From assembly GCF_030463565.1 (NCBI RefSeq), contig NC_134646.1:61707710-61771709 (forward strand): a stretch of 64,000 nt of DNA. The letters run 5' to 3'. Each line of letters opens with the position of its first letter. Within the stretch, counting starts at the first letter, position 1. Origin of the DNA: Pelecanus crispus. Its lineage: Eukaryota; Chordata; Aves; Pelecaniformes; Pelecanidae. Below, piece by piece: positions 14,495 through 22,888 of this stretch. A program made the translations under genes and the position numbers. Below the pieces are notes generated by a model. It worked only from the letters and a program-made list of their open reading frames with translations, had not been told where the DNA came from and did no database searches.

Positions 14495-17400
14495 ACCCAA
14501 CCAACCAAATACCACAAAACTAATGTGTGTGTATGTTTCAGACTTCAGACTCCACAGCAATCTAGAAACGATGAGATGTCTTCTACAAGAAATCTGCCTG
14601 AAAACAGGAATGAATAGAAACACATCCCACTGTCATCGACACTCCACTAAGCTGCTTCCGTCTCTTGCTGTGGATGTTGTAAACTAAATATAGCTGAAGA
14701 AGCATAAAACTAACTGCAGGTAGAGCTTGAAAAGTTAAAACTGGTTTGTCTAGTTTTCCTTAACGTAAGCTATGCGAGGTATCTGACAGAATTTGCATGT
14801 ATATGAAAAGATATAATAGAGAAACCCACCACAAAAGGAGTTGGTGTTATATCAGAGAAGAGATAAACTGGAACTCCTTGACTGATGAAGGTAGTAGCAG
14901 CAAGTCTTGCAAACCTAAACAGGAAGAAAAGATGCCTAGAAAATACATTCCTTTTCCCACCAATTAGTTTCCTAGAATTCACAGCTTCTCCCCCTAATTT
15001 AAAAAAAAAAAAAAACAAAACCAAACAAAACCCCACATAAATAAACCCCAAATTATTATACAGACCCAATTTATATGTGTTCTCTCACTATTCCCAACAG
15101 ACAAAGTGCAACTCTAAGAACTGCTTTGGCATTAACAGAATATAAAAATACTCACCTTAATTCATTCTACAGAAAGAGAAAATACTGTTGAAGCAGACAT
15201 AAAACCATAATGGATCACACAAGACATCTGCAGAATACTTAAAAAGTACCTTTTGCTACTACCTCCGCTGGAAAGATGAGCACGAGCATCAAAACCAATC
15301 ACAACTCCTCTCTTTTTCAGGTCACTGAAATTCTTCTCAAGGTATCTGCAAAATCCCTGAAGACAACAAGAAATCCACCTCATTAACCCAATCTTAATAT
15401 TAAATTTATCATTGCATTAAGATGATTGCTAAGATATTGAAATCTTAGAAAGGTGAGTGCACATAACGTCTCACTGAAATGGACTGGAATTCAGTTTGTC
15501 TAGGACCAATAACCACCAAGAAATATCAGAAACCTTCAAATCAATATAGTGAAGCTGGACAGTATTTAAGTACTTTTCCAAAAATTAGAACCAACTCCAG
15601 AAAGAAACAGTCAACACAACTAATCTGAATTGCAGATTTTGAGAAATGATTTAGCTGTTAGATCTCAGATGAGGAAGAGAACAACTGGCCAATATTTCAT
15701 TTTTTAACTGAAATCTCCCCATTTTTTAACTGAATCTCGCCCTTAATAATGATACCGGTTTAGGACATGATACACCACCACTCCAGGCTGCAGTAATTTC
15801 AGGTTTTGGAGTTTTTTTAGCTCTCCCCAAGTAGATCTACTTTAGGACTTGTATGTGTATATATAGCTTCACTGCATTTATGTAAATTTATGTCTAACAT
15901 ACACAAAGCTTAGCCAAATGCTGGCTACCTTTGGGAGTTTTTTGTAGTTGTTACATCAGGACTAACGGATCCACTTGAGCTTAACTGTAGCTGTGTATAA
16001 ATAAAATTGCAAATCAAATACGGAAAATAACTTTAATGGCTTAATAGCTTCACTCTGCTTGATTTCAGAGAGCAGCACTCAGCTACAATTATCATTTCAA
16101 TGACTTCTGGAAACTGGAGGAATAGTAAAAAACTTGTACTTCCACAGAATACCCATTTGCTTGTCATAAATGAGGCTCTTCTGTTCATATATACAACCAG
16201 TTAAGTGAGATAAAGTGCCGCACACAGTACCTGGGTTGTCTGGATAATAGTCAAGTCATTCATGTGGGAAATCCCTGCTCCCATGGCAGCTCTGAGCCCC
16301 GCTGTGCCAAACTCCATCCGCGAGCCAAAGTATTTCTGCAGTTCTTCAGCATTTCCTTCAGCAACCAGTTGCTTCACTATTGCAGAAGTTTTTGGATTCT
16401 GTAGATAGAAAATTCAGATAGGTTTTGTTTGTTTGTTTGCAACACCCTTAAGCTTCTTAACAGAACTGACTTTCTTTCCCGCTCTCTGTACTGGGTTATT
16501 TCAGTAACATCGCACACCGCTTCAGGAACACCAGAACTCCTGCTACATCTTCCTAATTTTAAGTCAGTACAATCTCAAGTATTACTTATTTTAGATTTAT
16601 CTCCTTAGGTGAACATGCTGCCTTGACAGCAGTGTATATATCACATTTTGGGAGGTGAAAAGATTTCCAAGATGTCTATTTTAATATTTTCTTGGTTTAA
16701 AAACAAAATAAAACCAACCAAACAAAAAGCACCCTTACAGTTCAGAGAATTTTTGTCATCTCAAGAACTACTCTAAACATATAAGAAAGTAAACTAAGCT
16801 GATGATTAAGAAATATTTGTTACTTCCATAGTGCTGTAAGTCGAGTTTTTAAAAAAAAAAATCATAACCCTGTCCCAAGACTGGCTAACACCAGAGGCAG
16901 CAGCAAAACTAAGCAGACTGGTCAGAAGATAAAGATGATGATTTGCAATATATTTGCAGGTAATGCTTGTAAAAATAAGACAACCCTCAGGATGAAAGCT
17001 TAGCAACTACAGCTGAATTCTTAAATAAAATGACTGTGCAGAGTAGTGATAGAAAGGCCACATCAGGCTGCTTGCGAACAGCGAGGAGTTTCTAAGTCTC
17101 ACTGCTTTTCTTGGTGTATTACTTATATTGACTTTTTGTTGTTATCAACTCTCTTTGCTTCCAAACTTCAGAATTAGTAAAGTCCTGTATACCCCAACAG
17201 CTCAATCTTAATAACACGGGATTTCTGAAGTTCAATATTTGATATCCTGAAAACTGATGAGCCAACAGGACAGATGGCCCACTCCAGGCAACAGGGTTAT
17301 GTGGAGAGGCAGCATACTCTGCGCATTAGTCACCGCGTGATTACACACCCTTTACACTGGAGTACACAGATTATAATTTCCAAATGGCTACATGCGTTGA

Positions 17401-20400
17401 TTTCTGGTCAACCAAATGACCTCATAAAAGTCACAGACTTCACTATTTCTTGGATGACCTAGGTATGCTTACAGCAAGCATCCTAGGCAAAAAAAAAAGA
17501 AAAAAAAAGTATTTTCTGCAGCTCCAGAAAATGCTGCAGAACATGCACAGTAGTAGGCACGTGAGTGAGCTTGTATACAAAGGTGTAAGCATTCTGGAAA
17601 CCAAACCGAGACCAGGGTCTGGATGCCCTAATCATCGATCTGTGCACCTGCTGCTGCAGGACAAACACCATAGTTTAAATAAACACTCAAAAAGCTAAGG
17701 AGTCTTTAGTGCTAATGAGCAAACTATATAATGCAGAATAAGCTGGACTCATTAAAAAAAAAAAGTCAGGTTTCCTGGGTGCAGTAAGCAATTAGGTACC
17801 CCTGAATTACTGATTTCCAGTTCAAGAACTACCGGTTTATCAGTCCAATAAAGTTGTAACTGACACTTCCTTGTAGGAGGCTCAACATGATTCTGTATTA
17901 CTATAATTATATTCTATAATCATAAGAATAAATATAATTCTGTGTTATTACGCTAGGATAATACTGTAGCTCTCGCAACCAAGGAGATTTTTGTTTGTAA
18001 TTGTTGCGTAGAGGAATTTCCCAGGTTTGGTATCTACTGTGAAACTACATGGATCCTCCAGTTTTTCAGGTCTGGCTAAATGATCGTACTTACCCAGGTG
18101 GCTGCCTGAGTCTCAGAGTTTCAGTCCACATCCTATGCTAAAGAAAACTTGATTGTGTGAATTTAGTTGTTTGGGTTGTTCCCCCCTGCCCCCCCGCAAA
18201 AAGTAATGGTAAAAGCCAGGCCCAAGCCTGTTTCAAAGAGCAGAAGGATTTTTCCGGAATTACTGTTTATGGCTATATTCTCCTAAGAATCTGCTTTTTT
18301 TTTTTTTTTTTTTACTGTACAGATGACTTCTCATTTTGTTTCAATTTTAGGAATGTTGTTATGCCAATTTATACAGCTAAGGAAAAAAAAAACCAACTTT
18401 TTTTAAGCAGAAGAAAAGGCCAAAACCAAACCCTCATGGCACCTCTACTAAAGAAGGACCCAATTGTATCTGAAGGATGAAGTGCTGCTTTTTTCCTTCC
18501 TCGCTGGTTCTCCCAGGTTACACTTTTTCTACTCTCAGATAAAACTGGATGTGAATATGAGAATACTGATTTCTGTGAATACAGTGGCAGAGGTTCTAAT
18601 ACAGAGTTAATATCCAGTAGTGCAATTTGCTTAAACATCACCTGGTAACACTCGAGTTACGTACCTTAATCTACACTACAGGAAGGCCCCAAAGACATTT
18701 CGGCAGTGCAGGAGTCCCCACAAGGTTTTAGAGTAGAGGGACAGCTACTGACTAAACAGGTTCTATTTTTGACAAAACCAGAAGCTACCTTCTACCCATA
18801 ATTTTATGATTGATAACAGAAAGAATGAAAAATATGATACTACTGTAATGAATACAGTGACGAAAATAGCCTGGTAGCAAGCTAGGTAATTGTCATCTAG
18901 GTAAGAACTTCCTGTTAAGTCAGCAGGACCGCCTTCAGCCATAAGGGCTTGCTCTTGCAAACTACCATTTTGTAAGAAATGTGCAGCTTATCATCATTAA
19001 ATATTAACCTATCTCTACACATCAAAAGGAAACCTTTTTTTTTTTTTTAAATATCAGAGTAAATGGACAAGGGTTATATCGGATTCTTCTGTTACTCAAT
19101 ACAAACATGTAAGAGCTCCCCACGAAGTGGAAATATCTCATCATTTTTGAGCAATCAGCAATGGGTATTGCACACAGGTCAATTATTACTGAGCCAAAGA
19201 TGCAATTGCTAACAAAGAGCTAACCTTTTAAAAGTAAAGATGCTATAAGGGATGCTGCATTAGATTTCAAGAGGGTTTCACAAGATAATCGGCATAACCA
19301 GTTGAAAATGAAATGATTACACAGAAGATAGAAATATAACTAACACTAGTCAAGGAAGTTACGGAAATAAGAGGCCCTTTAAAATAAGACCATTTTCTCA
19401 AAATCAATTAAACTGGAAAAAAAAAGACACATAAGGTAATTGTCATTTGATGTGATACACTAGCATTTCTGAAAGAAGGGCTGGTTTGGAACTGCATTAT
19501 CATCAATAAAACCAGAGCTGGCTAACTGATCAGTTGAATGATCTTCAATGAAGAATCACAACAAACTTGAGGGGCTCGTAATGATATTCTTTACAACCTG
19601 GAAAAAATACTAAAAAAAAAAAAAGATTATTCTGTGTTTTCTTTTATAATCTTTAAATAAGCAGAAAAGCCCTTACCAAAAAATATGTAGGTTGCACAAA
19701 ACCTAGAGAGCATGGTAAAGATGCTATCAGGGATGCTGCATTAGATTTCAAGGTGCTGAGCCCAGGGCAGTCATTAAGTGACCAAAGGGAGCACTGGCCA
19801 GTGTGTTCCAATACAGCCAAATGCACACATTTCATGGGTAGGGACAAAAAAAATGCAAACCACACACACCCAATACAGGCCTGCGTCTCAGTGGGAACTG
19901 CAGCAGCAAGCAACTACGCAAGCACTTCCAGAACACCACTATGACAAGACGTTTCTTTAGACATGTGGAATATAGAAATACACGGAAGATTTCACTTCTG
20001 CGTATGGTGCTGTCAAGACCAAAACCGAAGACACAAAGTTAAGTCTTAAGACATTTAAGCACCTTAACAGGAAGGGAAATAACGCATGCTGAAGTGTTGC
20101 TAAGCAATAGCAGAAAAAGGGAGAAAAACCATGAAACCAGGCAGTATTGAAGATTCAGGAGTTACGTTTTTAACAGCGAGGGTCACTATGTGCTGGGCAA
20201 CACCACCAGGAAAGAGGAGGGGGCCTGCATTGCCCAGCGGTTTTGAAGCAAGCCCACGTCTTTTGGCAACAGTATTTTAGTAAAGACAATCACGGAGGTA
20301 CCTGCAGGTTTTTAACACTGAGAGACAGACAACGCAGCAATGTATTCTTGCCTCTAATAATTCATGTCTATCAACTGCCCCTACAAACAGGAGGGGTTAG

Positions 20401-20903
20401 GAACAATACAGGCCCTTTTAAAAACGAAATTCAGCATTGCTGAAAACCGAAGATACTTAGAGGCCAACTAAGCAGGTTTCTAAATAGGGGGGGGGGGGGG
20501 GGGGGGCTGCTACGACAGGGCACCCCTGCCGAGGGCAGCGGGCGGGGCGGCAGCGGCGGGCGGGGCCCCGCGGCGCCACGGGGCCCTCAGGGCGGAGAGG
20601 AAGGACCCGGCAGGCGCCCGCACCGCACCGCGCCGCGCCGCACCGCGCCGAGCGCGGCCGCGCTTGAAAAGCCCAGAGTCGCCCCGCGCCCTCCGGCCGC
20701 TTCACAAGCCTGCGCCTGCGCCCGCACCGCGCCCTCCCCAAGCCCCTGCGCGCCCAGGGGGGCCCTTCCGCCCCGGCGCCCGCAGTCCCGGCGGGGCGGG
20801 GCGGAGAGGAGAGGGCCCCGCCGCCCCTCACCTTATCCCAGAGCAGCCACTGCTCGGCTGCGCGGCGGAGCGCGGCGTCCCCGGCGGAGCTGCGCGCTGC
20901 CAT
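1842..20903 (-). CDS. PGM2: PGM2, phosphopentomutase / phosphoglucomutase 2, complete 14-exon gene
   Basis: Family role: a cytosolic alpha-D-phosphohexomutase that mainly interconverts ribose-1-phosphate (or deoxyribose-1-phosphate) and ribose-5-phosphate, linking nucleoside breakdown to the pentose phosphate pathway, with weaker glucose-1-phosphate mutase activity. Fourteen exons were traced by hand on the minus strand. Every intron is GT-AG, all phases agree, and the 1830 nt joined CDS encodes 609 residues plus TAA; human PGM2 has about 612. All catalytic landmarks are present: [11 protein letters not shown] (54-64), the phosphoserine loop TASHNP (160-165, Ser162), the metal loop DPDADR (319-324), the sugar-binding GNELG (341-345), FEEAIG (420-425) and the phosphate-binding RTSGTEPK (555-562). 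PGM2L1 is the nearest paralogue, but residue-level agreement and the RELL1 neighbour favour PGM2. No frameshift or internal stop was seen. Expression probably starts from the CpG island just upstream of exon 1. Confidence 0.97.
1945..2378 (-). other. PGM2 intron 13
   Basis: 434 bp, GT-AG, AT-rich. No repeat or other gene recognised. Confidence 0.9.
2379..2512 (-). CDS. PGM2: PGM2 coding exon 13 (residues 532-576), phosphate-binding loop
   Basis: 134 nt. [19 protein letters not shown] leads into [16 protein letters not shown], the domain IV phosphate-binding loop, intact at residues 555-562. Acceptor TTTCTAG, donor AACAG|GTATTG. Confidence 0.97.
2513..3171 (-). other. PGM2 intron 12
   Basis: 659 bp. 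Holds an A/C-rich low-complexity patch around 2946-3003 and nothing else I can name. Confidence 0.9.
3172..3361 (-). CDS. PGM2: PGM2 coding exon 12 (residues 468-531)
   Basis: 190 nt. Completes Glu468, then [15 protein letters not shown] to [15 protein letters not shown]. Acceptor TTCACAG, donor GCT|GTAAGT, phase 0. This links domain III to the C-terminal domain IV. Confidence 0.96.
3362..5931 (-). other. PGM2 intron 11
   Basis: 2570 bp, AT-rich, with A/C-rich simple sequence at about 4359-4415. The one structured element is a perfect hairpin at 5789-5818. No transposon recognised. Confidence 0.85.
5789..5818. repeat. Perfect 13-bp-arm inverted repeat (hairpin) in PGM2 intron 11
   Basis: Arms 5789-5801 and 5806-5818 are exact reverse complements around a 4-base GAAT loop. 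The arms are AT-rich and pairing stops abruptly outside them. It is too short for a typical pre-miRNA, and its role is unknown. Confidence 0.8.
5932..6061 (-). CDS. PGM2: PGM2 coding exon 11 (residues 425-468)
   Basis: 130 nt. Completes Gly425 ([18 protein letters not shown]) and runs to [12 protein letters not shown] plus two bases of Glu468. Acceptor TTTAG, donor GATGA|GTGAGT. Confidence 0.96.
6062..6935 (-). other. PGM2 intron 10
   Basis: 874 bp with a short G-rich run at 6120-6138 (C-rich in the transcript). No gene or transposon seen. Confidence 0.9.
6936..7029 (-). CDS. PGM2: PGM2 coding exon 10 (residues 394-425)
   Basis: 94 nt. Encodes [16 protein letters not shown] and VLFAFEEAI plus the first base of Gly425. 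FEEAIG is the substrate-specificity loop of domain III. It is only 113 bp from exon 9, the shortest intron of the gene. Confidence 0.97.
7143..7323 (-). CDS. PGM2: PGM2 coding exon 9 (residues 333-393), sugar-binding GNELG
   Basis: 181 nt. The first base completes Ser333. [18 protein letters not shown] carries the sugar-recognition segment, followed by [20 protein letters not shown]. The acceptor (CTCCCAG) sits behind a C-rich polypyrimidine tract; donor GAG|GTAAGC. Confidence 0.97.
7324..9581 (-). other. PGM2 intron 8
   Basis: 2258 bp. Contains C-rich (transcript sense) low-complexity tracts at 7333-7342 and 7381-7396, the CR1 tail at 8519-8853, and a 163-codon plus-strand ORF at 8989-9480 that I do not recognise. 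Confidence 0.85.
8519..8853 (-). mobile_element. CR1 LINE 3' fragment (5'-truncated)
   Basis: Same orientation as PGM2. The 3' terminus (ATTCTATGATTCTAT type) lies at 8519-8535 and the last roughly 70 codons of ORF2 at 8847-8626 ([20 protein letters not shown] ...). The fragment closely resembles the tail of the copies at 21446 and 42388, so all three belong to one subfamily. 5' truncation is the normal outcome of target-primed LINE integration. Confidence 0.93.
9582..9679 (-). CDS. PGM2: PGM2 coding exon 8 (residues 301-333), metal-binding loop
   Basis: 98 nt. Encodes [18 protein letters not shown], then DPDADR, the magnesium-binding loop of domain II, then LAVAEKQ. Asp319, Asp321 and Asp323 are all present. 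Ends with two bases of the codon for Ser333; donor GAG AG|GTATGG. Confidence 0.97.
9680..10383 (-). other. PGM2 intron 7
   Basis: 704 bp, AT-rich, nothing recognisable beyond splice signals. Confidence 0.9.
10384..10573 (-). CDS. PGM2: PGM2 coding exon 7 (residues 237-300)
   Basis: 190 nt, the first base completing Arg237. Contains [14 protein letters not shown] and [20 protein letters not shown], both characteristic of PGM2. Acceptor TTTTAG, donor CTG|GTAAAT. Confidence 0.96.
10574..11738 (-). other. PGM2 intron 6
   Basis: 1165 bp. A slightly GC-richer patch at about 11270-11690 matches no family I can name. Confidence 0.88.
11739..11932 (-). CDS. PGM2: PGM2 coding exon 6 (residues 173-237)
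   Basis: 194 nt. Starts [19 protein letters not shown] and ends at QKQCFH plus two bases of the codon for Arg237. Acceptor TTTAG, donor CACAG|GTAACT. It continues domain I after the serine loop. Confidence 0.96.
12111..12249 (+). repeat. Direct repeat copy A (139 bp)
   Basis: Matches 13082-13220 at 137 of 139 positions with no gap. The two differences sit near the left end (a G/A after the A run and an A/C a few bases on). The right end of homology is sharp, just after GCCCATGCT. Confidence 0.97.
13082..13220 (+). repeat. Direct repeat copy B (139 bp)
   Basis: Second copy of the 12111-12249 segment, offset by 971 bp, same orientation and same intron. The 832 bp between the copies is not itself repeated. 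Confidence 0.97.
13504..13587 (-). CDS. PGM2: PGM2 coding exon 5 (residues 145-172), active-site serine
   Basis: 84 nt, phase 0 at both ends. Encodes [14 protein letters not shown], then the catalytic TASHNP loop, then KQDNGYK. Ser162, the residue phosphorylated in the catalytic cycle, is intact. Donor AAG|GTATTC. Confidence 0.97.
13588..14829 (-). other. PGM2 intron 4
   Basis: 1242 bp. The notable content is the C27/A11 homopolymer block at 14458-14495; the rest is AT-rich with no recognised element. Confidence 0.9.
14458..14495. repeat. C27 followed by A11 homopolymer tract
   Basis: 27 consecutive C then 11 A on the plus strand, which reads T11 G27 in the PGM2 transcript. The exact length is suspect, because long mononucleotide runs are error-prone in sequencing. 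Confidence 0.95.
14830..14914 (-). CDS. PGM2: PGM2 coding exon 4 (residues 116-144)
   Basis: 85 nt. The first base completes Arg116, followed by [19 protein letters not shown] and SDITPTPFV. Acceptor GTTTAG, donor GTG|GTGGGT, phase 0. Confidence 0.95.
14915..15249 (-). other. PGM2 intron 3
   Basis: 335 bp with an A-rich tract at 15001-15014. Nothing else recognised. Confidence 0.9.
15250..15356 (-). CDS. PGM2: PGM2 coding exon 3 (residues 81-116)
   Basis: 107 nt, ending two bases into the codon for Arg116. Encodes [15 protein letters not shown], then the FDARAH strand and the SSGGSSK turn of domain I. Acceptor CTTCAG, donor AAAAG|GTACTT. Confidence 0.96.
15357..16230 (-). other. PGM2 intron 2
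   Basis: 874 bp, AT-rich, no repeat or gene recognised. Confidence 0.9.
16231..16398 (-). CDS. PGM2: PGM2 coding exon 2 (residues 25-80)
   Basis: 168 nt, phase 0 at both ends, acceptor CTACAG and donor CAG|GTACTG. It encodes the start of domain I, including [13 protein letters not shown] and [10 protein letters not shown], both hallmark stretches of the PGM2 subfamily. Confidence 0.96.
19234..19271 (+). repeat. 38-bp direct repeat, copy A
   Basis: Matches 19715-19752 at 37 of 38 bases (one A/C difference), 481 bp apart in PGM2 intron 1. Confidence 0.95.
19715..19752 (+). repeat. 38-bp direct repeat, copy B
   Basis: Partner of 19234-19271. Homology ends immediately after TTTCAAG in both copies. 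Confidence 0.95.
20487..20506. repeat. G20 homopolymer at the edge of the PGM2 CpG island
   Basis: Twenty consecutive G on the plus strand, C in the PGM2 transcript, about 330 bp inside intron 1. It can in principle form a G-quadruplex on the plus (template) strand. Confidence 0.93.
20832..20903 (-). CDS. PGM2: PGM2 coding exon 1 (residues 1-24)
   Basis: Starts at an ATG with a strong context (G at -3 and G at +4) inside a CpG island. It encodes an alanine-rich leader ending EQWLLWDK, which matches the known PGM2 N-terminus. It ends AAG before a GTGAGG donor, phase 0. The 3-residue shortfall against human PGM2 lies in this leader. Confidence 0.93.
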
Positions 20904-20986
20904 GCCGCTGCCGCCGCCGCTCCCGCCGCCGCCGCCGCCCCTCTCCTTCCCTCCGCCGCAGCGCGCCCGCTGCCGCTCCGCCCGCC

Positions 20987-21012
20987 GGGGCCGGGCCGGG
21001 CCGGGCCGGGCC
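20987..21012. repeat. (GGGCC)n short tandem array
   Basis: About five GGGCC units upstream of PGM2 exon 1, in the CpG island. A similar array occurs at 48761-48800 in the RELL1 island. Confidence 0.9.
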
Positions 21013-21560
21013 GCCCCGCCTCCGCCCCGCCCGCCTGCCCGGGCCCGGGGTCAGGGCCAGGGCCGTGCCGGGGCCGGCAAGCGGCGGGAGGGGCCGCGGG
21101 CGGCGGCTGAGCGCGGCCCCGGCAGCCGGTGCTGCCCGGGGGCGGGGGGCGGTGGGCGGCTGTCTCCAGGTGTTAAGGGCAGCACGGCGACGAACGGCAC
21201 CGCTCGTTTGCCCTTACCCGAGCTGCCGCCGCCTCCTCGGCGTGACTGACAGAAGGAAACCAAGTAAGGGTGTTAACTTCCCACGGGCGCTGGAGCAAGG
21301 CTACTTAGGCTTCCTTTTAACGTCAGTATACACGAAGGGTGGTCTCTGAGGAAGCCTGACTTATAAGCAACATCTAGACATGAAGTCACCGACTTACAGC
21401 ATTAGATGCGTATGTGGTATCTTTACTTACTTCTTATTGTCTGTAATAGAATGGTAGAATCATAGAATCGTTTAGGTTGGAAAAGACCTTTAAGATCATC
21501 CAGTCCAACCATTAACCCACACTACCAAGTCCACACTAAACCAATCAAGGGTAGACTACA

Positions 21561-22667
21561 CTAAACCATGTCCCGAAGTGCCACATCTACCCGCTTTTTG
21601 AACACTTCCAGGGATGGTGACTCCACCACCTCTCTGGGCAGCCTGTTCCAATGCTTGACCACCCTTTCCGTAAAGAAATTTTTCTTAATTTCCAACATAA
21701 ACCTCCCCTGGCGCAGCTTGAGCCCATTTCCTCTTGTCCTATCGCTAGCTACTTGGGAGAAGAGACCAACACCCACCTCACTACAACCTCCTTTCAGGTA
21801 GTTGTAGAGAACGATAAGGTCTCCCCTCAGCCTCCTCTTCTCTAGACTAAACCCCAGTTCCCTCAGCCGCTCCTCATAAGGCCTGTGCTCCAGACCCTTC
21901 ACCAGCCTTGTTGCCCTTCTCTGAACACGCTCCAGCACCTCAATGTCTTTCTTGTACTGAGGGGCCCAAAACTGGACACAGTATTCCAGGTGCGGCCTCA
22001 CCAGCACCGAGTACAGGCGAACAATCACCTCCCTGCTCCTGCTGGCCACACGATTCCTGATACAAGCCAGGATGCTGTTGGCCTTCTTGGCCACCTGGGC
22101 ACACTGCTGGCTCATGTTCAGCCGGCTGTCTACCAACACCCCCAGGTCCTTTTCGGCCAGGCAGCTTTCCAGCCACTCTTCCCCAAGCCTGTAGCGTTGC
22201 ATGGGGTTGTTGTGACCCAAGTGCAGGACCCAGCACTTGGCCTTGTTGAACCTCATACAGTTGGCCACGGCCCATCGATCCAGCCTGTCCAGGTCCCTCT
22301 GCAGGGCCATCCTACCCTCCAGCAGACTGACACTCCCGCCCAACTTGGTGTCATCTGCAAACTTACTGAGGGCACACTCAATCCCCTCATCCAGATCATC
22401 GATAAAGATATTAAACAAGGCTGGCCCCAAAACAGAGCCCTGGGGAACACCGCTCGTGACCGGCTGCCAACTGGACTTAACTCCATTTACCACTACTCTC
22501 TGGGCTCGGCTACACAGCCAGTTTTTTACCCAGCAAAGACTACGCCCGTCCAAGCCATGGGCTGTCAGCTTCCCAAGGAGAATGCTATAGGAGACAGTGT
22601 CAAAGGCTTTGCTGAAGTCCAGGTAGATGACGTCCACAGCCTTTCCTTCATCTACCAGGCGGGTCAC
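21561..22667 (-). pseudogene. CR1 ORF2 fragment (reverse transcriptase and C-terminus)
   Basis: 368 open codons inside the CR1 copy. The FADD motif of RT block C is intact, but the frame begins mid-domain after a short lesion and has no endonuclease. This is residual coding potential of a truncated retrotransposon, not a host gene. Confidence 0.92.
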
Positions 22668-22888
22668 CGCCTGATCTCATAGGAGGAGATCAGGTTGGTC
22701 AAGCAGGACCTGCCTTTCATGAACCCATGCTGGCTGGGTCTGATCCCCTGGTTGATCTGCACTTGCTTCTTGAGTTCACTCAATATGAACCGCTCCATAA
22801 TTTTTCCTGGCACAGAGGTCAGGCTGACAGGCCTGTAGTTCCCCAGGTCCTCCTTCTGGCCCTTCTTGTAGATGGGCATGGAAGGCAC
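22664..22888 (-). pseudogene. CR1 ORF2 fragment, upstream RT blocks
   Basis: 74 codons with [14 protein letters not shown] and GRSCLTNLI, the normal upstream neighbour of the 22667-21561 frame. The frames are offset by a short insertion or duplication at their junction. The left side ends at the 5' truncation point. Confidence 0.88.

Larger units (their letters stand above)
16399..20831 (-). other. PGM2 intron 1
   Basis: 4433 bp, the largest intron of the gene. Holds a T19 run at 18295-18313, a 38-bp direct repeat pair (19234-19271 and 19715-19752), a G20 run at 20487-20506 and, at its 5' end, part of the CpG island. No transposon recognised. Confidence 0.88.
20507..21245 (-). promoter_or_regulatory. 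CpG-island promoter of PGM2
   Basis: Abrupt rise to very high GC with dense CpG, spanning exon 1 and about 340 bp upstream of the ATG. Contains GC-box-like GGGGCGGGG motifs, a CCG trinucleotide run at 20907-20940 (GGC repeats immediately 5' of the ATG in the transcript) and a GGGCC array at 20987-21012. No TATA box stands out. The transcription start cannot be placed from sequence. Confidence 0.88.
21446..22888 (-). mobile_element. CR1 LINE, 5'-truncated, with most of the reverse transcriptase domain
   Basis: The longest uninterrupted CR1 here, about 1.44 kb, about 200 bp upstream of the PGM2 CpG island. The 3' terminus is at 21446-21470. One 368-codon frame (22667-21561) covers the central and C-terminal [19 protein letters not shown], the catalytic FADD and the thumb/C-terminal region, ending at a normal stop. 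A second frame (22888-22664) carries the upstream RT blocks ([23 protein letters not shown]). A small lesion near 22668-22690 separates the two frames, so the copy is dead. The endonuclease region and ORF1 are missing. Confidence 0.95.

Noticed and set aside
15162-15383. Short minus-strand ORFs overlapping PGM2 exons (here exon 3; also at 3157, 7077 and 14770)
   Set aside because: These are PGM2 exons read beyond their splice sites. Exon limits were set by GT-AG sites and phase instead.
20457-20903. 148-codon minus-strand ORF starting at the PGM2 ATG
   Set aside because: Only its first 24 codons are real (PGM2 exon 1). The rest reads through the GTGAGG donor into GC-rich intron 1.
21885-22682. 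265-codon plus-strand ORF
   Set aside because: Antisense shadow of the CR1 RT frame on the minus strand.
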